A stretch of DNA of 64,000 nt from Canna indica (GCA_034359265.1 CP136890.1:27136501-27200500); one strand, 5' to 3'. Counted from the first letter of the stretch, positions 44,870-56,228 are shown. The notes: generated from the letters alone by a model not told the origin. Translations and numbers: made by a program.

Positions 44870-45457
44870 GTAAAAATCTTTTCTTGTCCATCACTCATGA
44901 GATTATAGTCAAAAACATGATTTTTTCATCTTTTACTCTCAATGTACCTTGTTTCATACACAAAAAATATGATTCATGCTTATTTTACATGAATGATAAC
45001 TTTTGTTTAGCATGTTCTCTCCAAAAACAAGTCTTCTTCCAAAAAAAATCAAATATTTCATGTTTTCCTCAAGTGATTTATCATTTTCTCTTTAATAGAA
45101 TTTTATTTTGATCAAAAATCATTAGTCAAGAATTTTCTTGTTTGCTTTCATGAGTTTTTCTCAACTTTAAACTTATGTCTTTTTAAAAGAATCTTATTTT
45201 GGTCAAAAATAAAAATGCTTTCTATTCTTCTCTAGCCAAAACAATTTTTCTTCTTTTTATTTATGGATCTTCATGATTAATCCTTCCCTTTTATTTTATT
45301 TTATTTTATTTTATTTAAACTTAATGAGAAAATCTTTTTGTTTTTGCATGAGACTATGTCGATCCTTAAACTTTTTCGCTCTCATCCTTTTGCGTTAAAA
45401 GTATGCGTTTTTCATTTAAAACTAATCATCTACATCATCCTCAAATTTGTCTTGCAG
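44870..45457 (+). other. Possible 5'-UTR intron (GT-AG, 588 bp) before the env-position ORF
   Basis: Donor context CAAG|GTAAAA at 44869/44870 and acceptor TTTGTCTTGCAG at 45446-45457, one base before the ATG at 45459. The interval is AT-rich and T-rich with no long frame (44884-45111 is chance), as expected of a plant intron. It could instead be a splice of the genomic transcript, as known for some plant retroelements with extra ORFs. Confidence 0.45.
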
Positions 45458-45458
45458 A

Positions 45459-46640
45459 ATGACACCCAAGACCAAACTCTCATCCTTACCTGATAATCTT
45501 TTGACCCAATTAGGAAAGAAACAAGCCTCTAAGTTTGTAGAAAGAGCCATCCTGCAAACACGACCTATTATTTTAGATGACTTAGAACGATTTGATATTC
45601 GAGGGAAACTTGCTAGCATGGGATGGATAGAGTTCTTAGAAAAATAGGTACCAGTATGCCCCATCCTAGTGAAAGCCTTCTTCTCTAACCTAGTAATAGA
45701 AAAGGCAAGACTTGGTGATGATTTAGTTCTACGATATGAAATTTTAGGAAAATCCATAGTCATAACCAAATCCCTCATTAGAGATGCTTTTGGGTTTCCT
45801 CTTTTAGGAGCACGAATTTATAAGATATCCACCCACCATTTTCATGAGTATCCTCCTCATGAAATTGTATCAGCTATATGCCCTGAAGATTATGAGGGAG
45901 TGATCCCTACCCAAAGCATCAAGCTTTCACCCATTGCTAGGATTGTGCACCTCATCATTGCACATAATATTCTTCCTAGAGCAGGACACTATGATGAGGT
46001 CACCACCATGAGTTCTAGGGTACTTTTCTGTGCCATGTCTAGTATCCCTATAGATGTCCCTGACCTCATGCTTAGATATATAGCTGAAGTCCATTCCTCC
46101 AAAAAACAAGCCTTACCATATGCCTCAATGATCTCTCATTTCATATATGAGGCTGGGGTTAATAGATCTAGGTTTGAGATATAGCATATTCCTAAACCCA
46201 TAGGTTCTTCCTCCCTTAGTTGCATAAAGATTCTTGAACATCAGCGCGGCAAAAGAACCCGAGGAGATCCTATGGAATAGGCTGTGGATGAGATAGAGAT
46301 GGAGGAAGATGGAGCTACTGGAGGATCATCATCCGACCCTTCCTGTGCGAGTCAAAGTGATCTGGAGCATCGCTTTGCTCATTTTTAGATTAATCAAATG
46401 GAATGGAATAGAACATCATCAGCGCACATGCAAGCGATTGACTATCAGATGGACGAGTTTGAGACCATGATCGATGAACATGGTCGACACATCGACGAGT
46501 ATGGTCAACGTGTTGACAAGTATGGTCAGCAAATAGATGAGTACTGTCGTCGAGTTGATGAAATGTATGAGAGAGTGGATGAGATGTGGCATTATTATCA
46601 GTCGCATCTACCACCTCATCCACCATCTGAGGACGAATAA
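45459..46640 (+). pseudogene. Extra (env-position) ORF of the copia element, four TAG stops
   Basis: One frame from ATG 45459 to the end at 46640 (about 393 codons) is interrupted only by TAG codons at 45645, 46182, 46278 and 46386. The N-terminal two thirds (LGKKQASKFVERAILQTRPI, WIEFLEK, KAFFSNLVIEKARLGDDLVL, ...IRDAFGFPLLG) resemble the 'putative plant transposon protein' domain found in additional ORFs of plant LTR elements. The C-terminus is a run of heptad-like DEHGRHIDEYGQRVDKYGQQ units, a probable coiled coil. No signal peptide or transmembrane segment is evident, so a true envelope role is not supported. Function unknown. Confidence 0.75.
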
Positions 46641-47174
46641 TCCTCCTTGATGTATTACTATATTGACATTAGTGATGATTGATGTATTGGATGTATTGGT
46701 ATTTTTTATCCTTTGAACATGTCTTTGATTAACTAAGTAATGTATTGACACTTTCATCTTTATGAACTTGTGTTTAGTTAACCATGTGTTGGTTAGTAAT
46801 GTTCATTTTTGATGTGCTTGCTATGTCTGATCCTTTTTGATGGATGACAAAAGGGGGAGAGTAGAGGTGGCAACGGCTGGGCCAGCCCATGGGCGGCACG
46901 GGCCCGGCCCGAAAAATTTTGGGCCGGGCCTGGCCCAGCACGGTTGTGCCCAAAAGACTGGTCGGGCTCGTCTTCTTGGCCCGCGCACCGTGCTAGCTTG
47001 AGCATGGCACGCGAGTCAACCACGGCCCGCGTGCCTGTGCTCTGGGGGAGCACGAGTGCTTGGCGTGTGCCAGGCCTATGTCGGCGCTGCCAGACCCTGG
47101 TCTGGCAGCGCCGACCTGGATCTGGCGCGCGCCAGATGTAGGTCGGCCCGAGCCAGACTTGGCCCGGGCCGACG

Positions 47175-47176
<2 letters not shown>

Positions 47177-47223
<47 letters not shown>
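47177..47223. repeat. (TA)n microsatellite
   Basis: About 23 uninterrupted AT units between the subterminal repeats and the transposase leader of the hAT element. Confidence 0.95.
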
Positions 47224-47225
<2 letters not shown>

Positions 47226-47458
47226 CTATAAATACCCCCTCCCCTTCTTCATTTCTTATATCTTCATCTTCAACTCTTTCTCTCAATCCTCAACTCTCAA
47301 CTCTCATTTCTCAACTCTGTTATTCTCAACGATCAACAACATTTTAAGCTCATCAAGAAGCCAAGGATTCAAGATTGTTGTTAATTTTTTTTAATCTCTT
47401 CAATTTGTTTCATTGATTAGTATAATATTTATACTTTTTATATTTTTAATTTTTACTA

Positions 47459-49495
47459 ATGGCGGATGGAGATTTTTCAGGCTATACTCCACAAACTGGA
47501 TCATATATGTTAGAAGAAATGTCTCCTGCCACTCCTACCACTCCTACCACTCAACAAAATCAAAACATAGAGATAAGTCCATCTATTAATTTATGTCCAT
47601 CAGGTAGAAAAAAAAGTATGGTTTGGAAATATTTTGAGAAAATTATTGAACCTGATGGCCCCATAACAAAAGCCCGATGCAAAAAATGTCAAAAAATTCT
47701 TTCGGCTTCAACAACTGGAGGAACTAGTCATTTATTACGTCATGCAAAGGGTCATGACACTAAGGTTACACAAGCTCAACAAATTCTTAATTTATCTTCT
47801 TCTAGTTTAATAGTTTTTTCGTATGATCATGATTTTCAACGTCGAGAACTTGCAAAATTAATTGTTCAAAGTGAATCTCCTTTTAGTTTTGTTGATCAAC
47901 CAAGATTTTCTAGTTGGATTCAAAATACTTTACAACCAAAATATAAAAAAATTACTCGAAATACAATGAAAAGTGATGCTTTAAAATTATTTTTTACATA
48001 TAGAGAAAATATAATGACTAGTTTTCAAAACAATAAATCAAAAATTTCTTTAACATCTGATGTTTGGTCTAGTCAACATACTACTAATTCTTACATTTGT
48101 GTTACAACACATTGGATTGATGAAAATTTTATTTTGCAAAAAAGAATAATTAGTTTTAAAGTTTTTGAATATCCACACACTTCTGTTGCCATTTTTTTTG
48201 CTATTAGATTTGTAACATCTTTCTATAATATAAATGATAAAAAAATTTCGATTAGTTTTGATAATGCTAGTAATAATGATGCTGCTATCCCTCCCCTTAT
48301 ACAGTTATTTAAACCAGTATTAGAAGGTGAATTATTTCATATTCGTTGTGTTTGTCATGTTCTTAATTTATGTGTACAAGATGATTTAAAACAAGTAAAT
48401 ATACATGTAGAAAAAATAAGAGATGTTATTAGATATATGCGTTCTTCAAAAGCAAGAACACAAGAATTTAAAAAATTATGTCAATCTTTTAATAAACCAT
48501 TTAAAAAATTTAATGGTGATGTTATTACTAGATGGAATTCAACATATCATATGCTTATGTCTACGATAAGATATCAAGATATCCTTACAATATTTTACAA
48601 TCAAAATATGTCTGGTGATCCAATTAATAATAGTGATTGGTTAGTTGCTGAGTATATTACTCAAATTTTAGAACTTTTTAATAAAGCTACCGAACAACTT
48701 TCCGGTGTTTATTATCCTACATGTAATTTAACTCTTTCACATATAGTTCGTATTAGTGAAATATTTTCTTCATATAGATACCATCCTTTATTTGCACAAA
48801 TTATTTCTTTAATGGAATCTAAATTTAAAAAGTATTGGTCAGATATACCTATTTTATTTTGTTTAGCAATATATTTAGATCCTAGAATGAAAATTGATGG
48901 TTTAAATATGTTGTTAGATGATTATTATAACAATATGGAAATAGATAATGTTGAAGAAAAAAAATTAAAATTTCAAATTTATTGAATTCTATGTTTGTAT
49001 TTTACGCTTCAAAATTTGGTGATACAATTACAAATAAGACAACATCTTCTTCTTCTAGATTAAGAGATGATGGTGGAAATAGTATTAATTCTCAACTTGA
49101 TCGTAGAATAAAAAAAACTAAATCTACTAATTTTAATGAATTACTTTTTTTTATAGATCATAATCATTCTGATGAAATAGATGATAATGAAATTTTAGCA
49201 TGATGGAAAAAATAAGAAAATACGTATCCTATTATTTCCATCATGGCACGTGATATACTAACTGTTCCTGTGTCTACAGTAGCTTCCGAGTCTTATTTTA
49301 GTGCAGGAAATAGAATTCTTGACGAAAAAAGAAGCCGAATGAATGAAGAAACGGTTGAAATGTGCATTTGCTTAAAAGACTGGTTGGATGTTGAAGATAG
49401 ATTACAAGATAAGGGATGACACGACACTTCATCATTGAGAGAGGAGGAAGCTCATACAAGCGAAGCTGGTGCTGCTGGTTCAAGTACAAGTTAAA
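47459..49495 (+). pseudogene. hAT transposase, BED finger to dimerisation domain, frameshifted
   Basis: The first frame (ATG 47459 to 48985, 508 codons) has a BED-type finger (WKYFEKII at 56-63; C74-x2-C77 ... H91-x3-H95). The catalytic RNase H-like core follows (LTSDVWSSQHTTNSYICVT, SISFDNASNNDAA, HIRCVCHVLNLCVQD, VITRWNSTYHML), then LDPRMKIDGL. A 1-bp deletion near 48968 (judged against the sister copy at 58690) moves the reading to 48982-49203. After a TGA/TAA pair (49201-49215) the C-terminal dimerisation block continues: MARDILTVPVSTVASES, FSAGNRILD, CICLKDWLD, ending near 49495. All parts of an Ac-type hAT transposase are present, but in three frames. It would cut and rejoin DNA at the TIRs in the nucleus; this copy should be inactive. 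Confidence 0.9.
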
Positions 49496-50293
49496 TCACC
49501 GGGACTACATGTGATTAAAAATGTAAAAAGAACTACGTAGACCTGATCCTTCTATAGTTAATCATTGGGGAGTACAAGTTTAGCTATAGAATGTACGTAG
49601 GCAATCTTTTAGGGTGCGGTCTATTATAATATTAAAAAAAATTATTTTATCATTGGATGAATATTTTTGTATTAAAGATAAATAAAAATTTAATTATAGT
49701 TTGATTTTTTTAAATTTTTTTTATTAATTTGTACTGTGTTACATATAAAAAATGTGTTAAAAAATATATAATAAAATTTAGTGCAATGATTAATAAAATT
49801 AGAGGTCCAAGTTCAAAATTAACCCGTAATCATTAATTTTTAAAATTAAAATTTAAACCTTTAGAAATTTAAATTTAAAATTTAAATTAAATAATTAATT
49901 TTCGGGTCGGCCCGGCCCGAGCCCAGCTGGGCGGGCTCGAGCTCGGGCTGGGCTTGGCTGCCAATGGTTCGGGTCGTGCCAGGCACGGCCCGAAATGTGG
50001 CCGGGCCGTGCCCGACCCGGCCCGAGCACAGCCCGTTGCCACCTCTAGGGGAGAGTACATGGATATATGCTTATCGATAGGGGGAGTAAATATATTGATA
50101 AGGGAAGTAGTGAAATTGAATACACTCATGACAAAGTATCACACAAAATAATAAAAGAGAATTTAGAAGATACATGCATATAGATACGGGGAGTTTATTC
50201 TTATAGATATGTATGTTGATAGGGGGGAAATCCCTTAGTTGATATCCTCTATGCTTTAAATGATATATTTTATTATGGATGTTTGTCATCATC

Positions 50294-50304
50294 AAAAAGG
50301 GGGA
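50294..50304 (+). promoter_or_regulatory. Polypurine tract of the copia element
   Basis: 'aaaaaggggga' three bases before the 3' LTR start at 50308. Confidence 0.85.
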
Positions 50305-50307
50305 CAT

Positions 50308-51791
50308 TGTTGGCTTTAGGTTTTCAACCATAGCCTTAATCTCGGTTTTGATGATAACAAACATGAGACTAATGATTTCATTGAGAATATCCTTCAGGTT
50401 CCATATCAATTAGCGTTCGATGTCCTCGATCGAAAAAGTTAGAGAAATCAGAAATCTAAAGGACATTGATCGTCGCGCTCGGGTTTGTCGCGGAAGTTTC
50501 TCGAAGATCGACGAGTGCACCAAAGTCGCTTGGACGAGTCCAAAGATCACGTCAAAAGCTCTCCAAGATGATGCTCGTTGAAAGCCGAAACCCAGAAACC
50601 AAGGACGGAAGAAATCGGCTGAAAAAACATTTTAAGCCTAAATTCGATTGACCGAATGTAGGTAAAAAGGGGCAATAGCCATTCGGTCGACCGAACAAAG
50701 GAAAAAAAATCGCAGAGCTACTTTCGTCGACTGATCGAAGCCCAAATTGGGCAGTAGCTCAGGCGGTCGACCAGCCGATCGATCGACCTGCATTTGATGA
50801 AGACGCAAGATCACCATCGATCGACCGATGGGTCGATCGAAAGTCGCGGATCGAAGAATTTGTGTCAAGCGGTCAACCCATCGGTCGACCGCCCACAGAG
50901 TAAATAGAAGCGGTCGAAGGACCGGTCTACCAGTCGGTCAACCGACCATTCGACCGGCGGCCTGTAACGAATTGTTTTCTATCCGTTGAACAGTCGTTTC
51001 TTCAGCAGGGTATAAATATACTCTCATATGATTCTTTTAACTTTTTCCTTGACTCCTACAGATTTTTTAGCACTTTAAAAGGAGATTAAAAGCCTTCCAA
51101 CGATTGATTGAAGTGTGCTTTGTTTCCTTCCGCGGACATCTTCTTCGAGCGCACAAGCTGGGCTCAACTCGGGTTTTGATCAAGCTCTACATCTTGACGA
51201 GTTGAAGGCTACAAGGATTGAAAAGAGTAGTTATTCTTGTTCTATTATCAGCTCTTTTCATTGTAATCTTTATTGTTATTTGAACGCATTTTAATTGAAT
51301 TTGCGAGTGACAGACCTAGGATTGTTAGGTCTGAATTTGGAAGTGGTTACCTGTTGTTAGGTGTAAAGCCACTTGTGTAAACTTAGTGTTTACTAGGATT
51401 AGTTTAGTTGTCCCTTAGGGTTGAGGTGGAAGAGAACTCTCGATAAGAAGACGGTGACTTCCAGGTGTGGAAGTGCCTTAGGTCGAGTGTGCGTCTCTTC
51501 GGTGAAAAGTCCTCGTGTGTAAGGAAAACGTAAATTAATCTAGTAAAACTAGTTTGGAAATCCTAGGCGGGGTGCTTAGGTAGTGGAGTAGGCATTGAGG
51601 CTGAACAACTATAAAATCTCAGTGTTTACGTTGATTCTTAATTTCGTGCTTAATCGCTTTATCATTTATCTCGCTTCCGCATTCAATTGTAAATTGCCTA
51701 ACTAATCTAAGAAAACAATTAAAGTAATTTAGGCTAATCGAATTAGCAAACATACTATTCACCCCCCTCTAGTGTTGCCATTTCGCCAACA
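50308..51791 (+). mobile_element. 3' LTR of the pol-less copia element, full length
   Basis: TGTTGGCTTTAGG...CGCCAACA, 1484 bp. Palindrome array 50640-50960, TATA box GTATAAATATAC at 51007-51018, then a leader and the conserved 'gcggggtgcttaggtagtgg' block. It is the reference copy for the family in this window. The right flank is the second GAAGA. Confidence 0.95.
50640..50960. repeat. TCGACCGA palindrome array in the full-length copia LTR
   Basis: More than a dozen 'ggtcgaccg', 'cgatcgatcg' and 'tcggtcgaccg' words over 320 bp, ending about 50 bp upstream of the TATA box at 51007. Many are perfect palindromes. Confidence 0.8.
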
Positions 51792-51796
51792 GAAGA

Positions 51797-53178
51797 GACC
51801 TCCAAATCAACTTCACAGACCCGGGAAGGAGGAGCTTGATGGCCGGCCACCCATGGAGATCAAGAGGAGCTCTTTGGAGTCTTGGTCTTCAAGAAACTTC
51901 TCAAGAATCCAAATCTTTGCTCCTCTCCAAGATCTCTAACCAATTTGCTTAACCCCTCTCAAAGGAGGTTAGACCATCTATTTATAAGGGTAGTAGGTGG
52001 CCCCCATAGTGGACCCCCCCTTTTTTAAATGCTCTCACCGAAATTCAAACTTCCGGGATTTGCCTCCAAAACAATAATTTATATTTAATGAATTTATAAT
52101 TAATTCGAAATTAATTAAATCTAACTAAATATATAGTTTAATTTATCTCTATAAATTAAATTCTTATTGATTAGGATTTATCATGCGCCAACCCCTATAA
52201 TTTAGGGATGCCCTACAAATTAGGTTACCGAGGAACTCCTTCATCGTGTATTCATTCCTATAGGAAACATCTTTCTTGTCATATTCGTAAACGAGATCTA
52301 TGATCGTGTTGCAGCATATCCATGCTAGTAGACATATAGTGCCACATTTAGACTTTATCTCTTAAAGTTCGTTATGAGGTTAGCCTGTTGTGTGTGACCC
52401 AGTGGGCCACAAACTAAGCCAACAGTGAGTTGTGTATAACGGAGAGTCGGATCCGATAGAACGACTTATATTCGAATCTTACGAGCCACCACTAATCCCT
52501 TTCAGTGTAGTCGTGTGAGACTCTACTCACAAGTCAAGATTGACATCTAGCAACGTGTCATGACTACCTGGATAGTGTGAGGTTCAATCTACAGGGATCG
52601 AACGCCCTTCTGTGATTAGTTACCATGCAACTAAGTCTCTTAGTTATAATATCCCGAAGTCGGCTAGGGTATGGATGAGGTGTCAAACCCTAATGCCGAT
52701 TCATATGTATTCCACCCGCCAAGATGTTGTCTCAATAATGAAACGTCAAAAACATCTTTCTAACTTTCATGTCTACTCGACACTTGCAAGGACACATAGG
52801 ACATTATCTCCGCTCACTAGGAGTAACCGATTCCATGTTGGTTGCTCATCTACCTCCACGAATGTTTTTCCTTTCCCATTAATACTCGGCACATGACGCT
52901 GAGGGTCATGTAGGGATAAAACCAAAGAAATGGATTGTCACTCACAAGGTAACAATGACAACCTCAGGTCGAAGGACTGCTTGCATCTACTATCACCCGA
53001 GGAACATCCTATTGACACTCATGTAAGGATTCCATGTTGGTGTTCCTCGTGTAGGTCCATTTAGTGAACTCATTTCTTAATGAGCACTTGCACTTGTACA
53101 TTAATGACAATTCATATATAACTATGAGATCAATTAACCCTTATCGTATAAGGCATGTATATACCAACTACACCAATC
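51797..53178 (-). other. LTR-like non-coding sequence, minus strand
   Basis: Continuation of 40649-40807. Minus-strand TATA box at 51985-51973, a GC-rich segment 51820-51880, then long unique-looking non-coding DNA with 'gtgtgagactctactcaca' and 'ccgaggaacatcctattgac' blocks. Open frames (52612-52896) show no domain. It resembles the long non-coding LTRs or bodies of LARD-type elements but no terminus was identified; the same unit seems to continue after the MITE, at 53960. Confidence 0.4.
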
Positions 53179-53959
53179 TAGGGATGGAAATATTACTCGT
53201 ACCCGCGGATATTTACCCGACACGGGTCGGGTATGTTAAACATATTATACCCACGGGTATGGATACGAGTATAAATTTTTACCCATTTAATAAATGGGTA
53301 TGGGTATGGCTATTATACTATCCACACCTGCGGATATTTACCCGACACGGGTCAGGTATGTTAAACATATTATACCCACGGGTACGGATACAAGTATAAA
53401 TGTTTACCCATTTAATAAACGGGTATGGGTATGGATACTATACTATCCACACCCGCGGATACCCGCTACCCACCAATATATATGAAAAATTAAATTTATA
53501 ATTATATATATTAATATCTAATGGAAAGTTTAAAAATAAATCTAAATATAATATATTTTTAGGGATATGAATTTTCAATTTTAGTTAAAAGTACTTTGAT
53601 TTTAAATTTAATGTTGCATAAATGGTTATTGTTATTTCTTAAGATAATTTTATGATTTAGAATTTAATTATTACGTAGTTTATTTTATGGATTAATGTTT
53701 CTCAATCAAGTTATTAATAGTGGTGAAATGAGAATCATTGGTGGTATACTATTATAATAAAATGAAAATTCTTGTCATATATTAAATGAGTATCCGCGGA
53801 TATCCGCAGGCATCAATTACCCACGATGGTATGGGTGATGGATACCCGTCGCGGGTGCAGGTGTGGGTGCAGGTGCGGGTACAAGAGACGGGTTTAGTAA
53901 ACGGATGAGGGTGCGGGTGTGACACTATCCATCCCGAACCCGCCCCGTTGACATCCCTA
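53179..53959. mobile_element. hAT-like MITE (781 bp) with internal tandem duplication
   Basis: Ends TAGGGATGGAAAT and inverse (GACATCCCTA). Flanking octamers CACCAATC and CGTCAGTC agree at only 5 of 8. GC-rich subterminal 'acccgcgg' and 'gggtatgg' words occur at both ends, and the centre is AT-rich. A unit of about 130 bp (53199-53330) is repeated at once (53331-53465), starting 'cgcggatatttacccgacac'. No coding capacity; the open frames in it follow the repeat. Confidence 0.75.
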
Positions 53960-55132
53960 CGTCAGTCTATTCGGAATCATCAATCCCCTAACTAGTGATC
54001 CTACGAATGGGAACGTTTAGAACAGGGGCATCTAGATTCTAAGTCTCACTGGCATGATCTCATCATGGGCTTGGAATCAATTGCCCAGGTTCTTGGGTTC
54101 ATCACAATCTAATATATATAAAATATAGATGCAGGATATGATAAAAAATTGCCTCAATGTAATGTTCACCCTAGGGTCATATGTCCCTATGTGCACATAG
54201 GTTAAATTCTCAAGTGAGGGTCTCTACCTTTCATCTTGCCTTAATTTCATCTAGGTAAATTCCTAATGTATAATCTCTACCCTAAACAATGCTACCATGT
54301 CACCGACGTAATTTCACAAGGGCCGACCTACCCCTAGATCCCTAAACAATTTCCTAAATGGGGCGACACACCTATTAATCCTTAACCTCTTTACCTTCCT
54401 AGCTATCAAGAACACAAGGCACCATCAAGAAACCCAAGAAGAAGGGGTCGGCATCCCCAATTTAGGCCAAGAACCATTCGGCCAAAGCAAAACCCCGATC
54501 TAACATTCTACAACGACAGCATGTAAATTCATCAATCATACTTTTGAAACCAATACGTGAAGTCATATGAAAATCCAGCGAAAAACCCCATGACATAGGG
54601 GCGGATGACATAATGAAGAATTCGGGAAAAGAGGGCTTAATCCACTCACCTTTTTGGATAAAATGGAAAGGAAGAAGTAACTAGGGTCCTTCCTACGATG
54701 AACGCCGACGAACTCATGATCTCCGCCCTTCGGATTGGTTCCTCCCCACTCGGCGTCACCCTCTCTCGCTCCTCTCTCGGGTGGTGTGCGGCTAAATTTG
54801 TAGTCGTGCGCCCCTCAAAGCTTTTTATGGGACCTAGCTGGTCCAAATTACCAAAATGCCCTCACTTAAATGACTTGACTTCTAAAACTCATATCTAACT
54901 CGTTCTACTCTGATTCGAGTTCCGATTGGACCGTTAGATTCAACTCGAGACCCTCTATCACCCTAGCATGCTAAATCACAAAAGAACAGTAAATAAAATT
55001 TTCCTATTTTTTTCTACATAAATTGCTTACCCAGGTTCAATCCCGAAGCTCTACATTAATCCGCGCTAACTCGAGCCCACGGTCCATTGCTCAAGGATAA
55101 AATATTATTATTAGGATTTTGGGCCTTACATT
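53960..55132 (-). mobile_element. Gypsy-type LTR fragment(s), minus strand
   Basis: The right end read on the minus strand is TGTAAGGCCCAAAATCC, a Tekay-type LTR start, at 55132. A leader-like GC-rich segment (54690-54790) and the TATA-like 'cataaaaagc' (about 54832-54823) follow in transcription direction. The left part (53960-54180) belongs with the sequence before the MITE. The internal boundary between the two is not visible to me. Confidence 0.5.
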
Positions 55133-55680
55133 AACATATTAGTGTTTAAATGCTCCGTTGGAGTTATGCATTTATTCTTTTCCATTTAGTGTATGCATGG
55201 TTGTTAATTATTATTTTTGCATTGGTATTCATAGTTTGGTAGGCTTCGGAGTATAGACATGTACTCTGGCCGATCACGTGATCCTAGATTTTGGGGTGTG
55301 ACAAAGTGGTATCAGAGCATAGTTAGGTTCTGACTACGACTATTGGGCACAGAGTACTGTATGGGCATTACTAACGTGTCGGCATACAATGTGTCCTAGT
55401 CACGAGATTGGGCAACCGAGTCTGCTCACCACCGACGGTATGTATGGTCAGTATATTTATAAATTATAGTGTTTAATTTATTTACTCGTTGCTATCTTAT
55501 GGCTAATGGAGGCCAATAATAATGCTATGATATATGGGAAAGGAAGTAACTCCTTAGACCGATAAGGCCGAGGCCGAGGTTGGGGCTGTAGTCATGGGTG
55601 GCCAGGGTTGAGTAGGACCCCAGAGTGTTTCAGCTCGAGGCTTGGGTTCTGAAATTGGTTAGTATGTGATTTTCCCTTAT
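55133..55680 (+). pseudogene. Gypsy LTR end, PBS and gag start (truncated)
   Basis: 55133-55303 is the last part of a plus-strand gypsy LTR ('aggcttcggagtatagacat', 'ccgatcacgtgatccta', ending GGTGTGACA). The PBS TGGTATCAGAGC is at 55307-55318. The leader matches that at 34030-34160. The gag start ATG at 55502 (MEANNNAMIYGKGSNSLDR) is followed by a stop and loses similarity by about 55620. The rest of the element is missing. Confidence 0.75.
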
Positions 55681-56228
55681 CCTAGGGCAATCTCATGTAG
55701 GAAATTGAATATTTTAAGATTATGTGAAAACTTGTTTGATCTAATTTGATTTGAAGGCATATCATCCTTTTGGAGGGTGTGCCTCCTAGATTGATTGGCC
55801 ACCATAGGGTAGCCTTGTGACCCAAGAAGTGATCACCCGCTTGGTGGGGGAGTTGTTAACTGAACTGAATGTGGATTGCTAAAAAGATGCTGAAATTGTG
55901 AAGTTTTATACACCTCGTGCATGTTTCATTTGGTTGATATGTGAAATGGAAGGAAGGGAAAGCCCTTGAGGTATTAGAAGTGTTGGGTGACCTTAGGATT
56001 GATCTAGTGTTATAGGGCAGCAAGTCTATAAGGGCATGTTTGCTTCATAGGATAAGAAAGAATATGATAGAAGATGAATTAATATCCATTGTTTGTTTAG
56101 TGTATGGATTAGGAGAAAATATGAATATAAGAATATAAAATTGATATTATATCCAATGTACACCGGATTTAAAAAATTCATGGATTGAAAGTAGCCAGGG
56201 GGCATCTACTAGCCATGTATGTGATAAC
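55681..56228. other. Unassigned sequence
   Basis: No gene is recognised. 56030-56150 has 'gggcatgtttgcttcatagg' and an AT-rich tail that resemble the end of a MITE. It separates the gypsy start from the MED12 fragment. Confidence 0.35.

Larger units (their letters stand above)
46862..50047 (+). mobile_element. hAT element (3186 bp), nearly full-length
   Basis: TIRs TAGAGGTGGCAACGG and its inverse, flanked by a perfect 8-bp duplication GGGGAGAG (46854-46861 and 50048-50055). GC-rich subterminal regions (46870-47175 and 49900-50040) are full of 'gcccggcc' words, the usual binding-site layout of hAT ends. A (TA)n run of about 23 units (47177-47223) and a CT-rich leader precede the transposase. 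Inserted between the env-position ORF and the 3' LTR of the copia element. Confidence 0.95.
40808..51791 (+). mobile_element. SIRE-like Ty1/copia element without pol, 11 kb
   Basis: LTRs start TGTTGGCTTTAGG. The element is flanked by perfect 5-bp duplications GAAGA (40803-40807 and 51792-51796). Order: 5' LTR 40808-41752, PBS 41755-41766, gag with CCHC and coiled coil, about 2.3 kb of non-coding interior, an extra ORF in the env position (45459-46640), PPT, 3' LTR 50308-51791. Protease, integrase, RT and RNase H are absent, so it depends on enzymes supplied in trans. A hAT element is inserted at 46862-50047. Without it the element is about 7.8 kb. Confidence 0.9.

Noticed and set aside
45459..46640. 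A true retroviral-type envelope gene
   Set aside because: Only its position is env-like; I see no signal peptide, transmembrane helix or cleavage site, and the N-terminal part looks like the plant extra-ORF domain instead.
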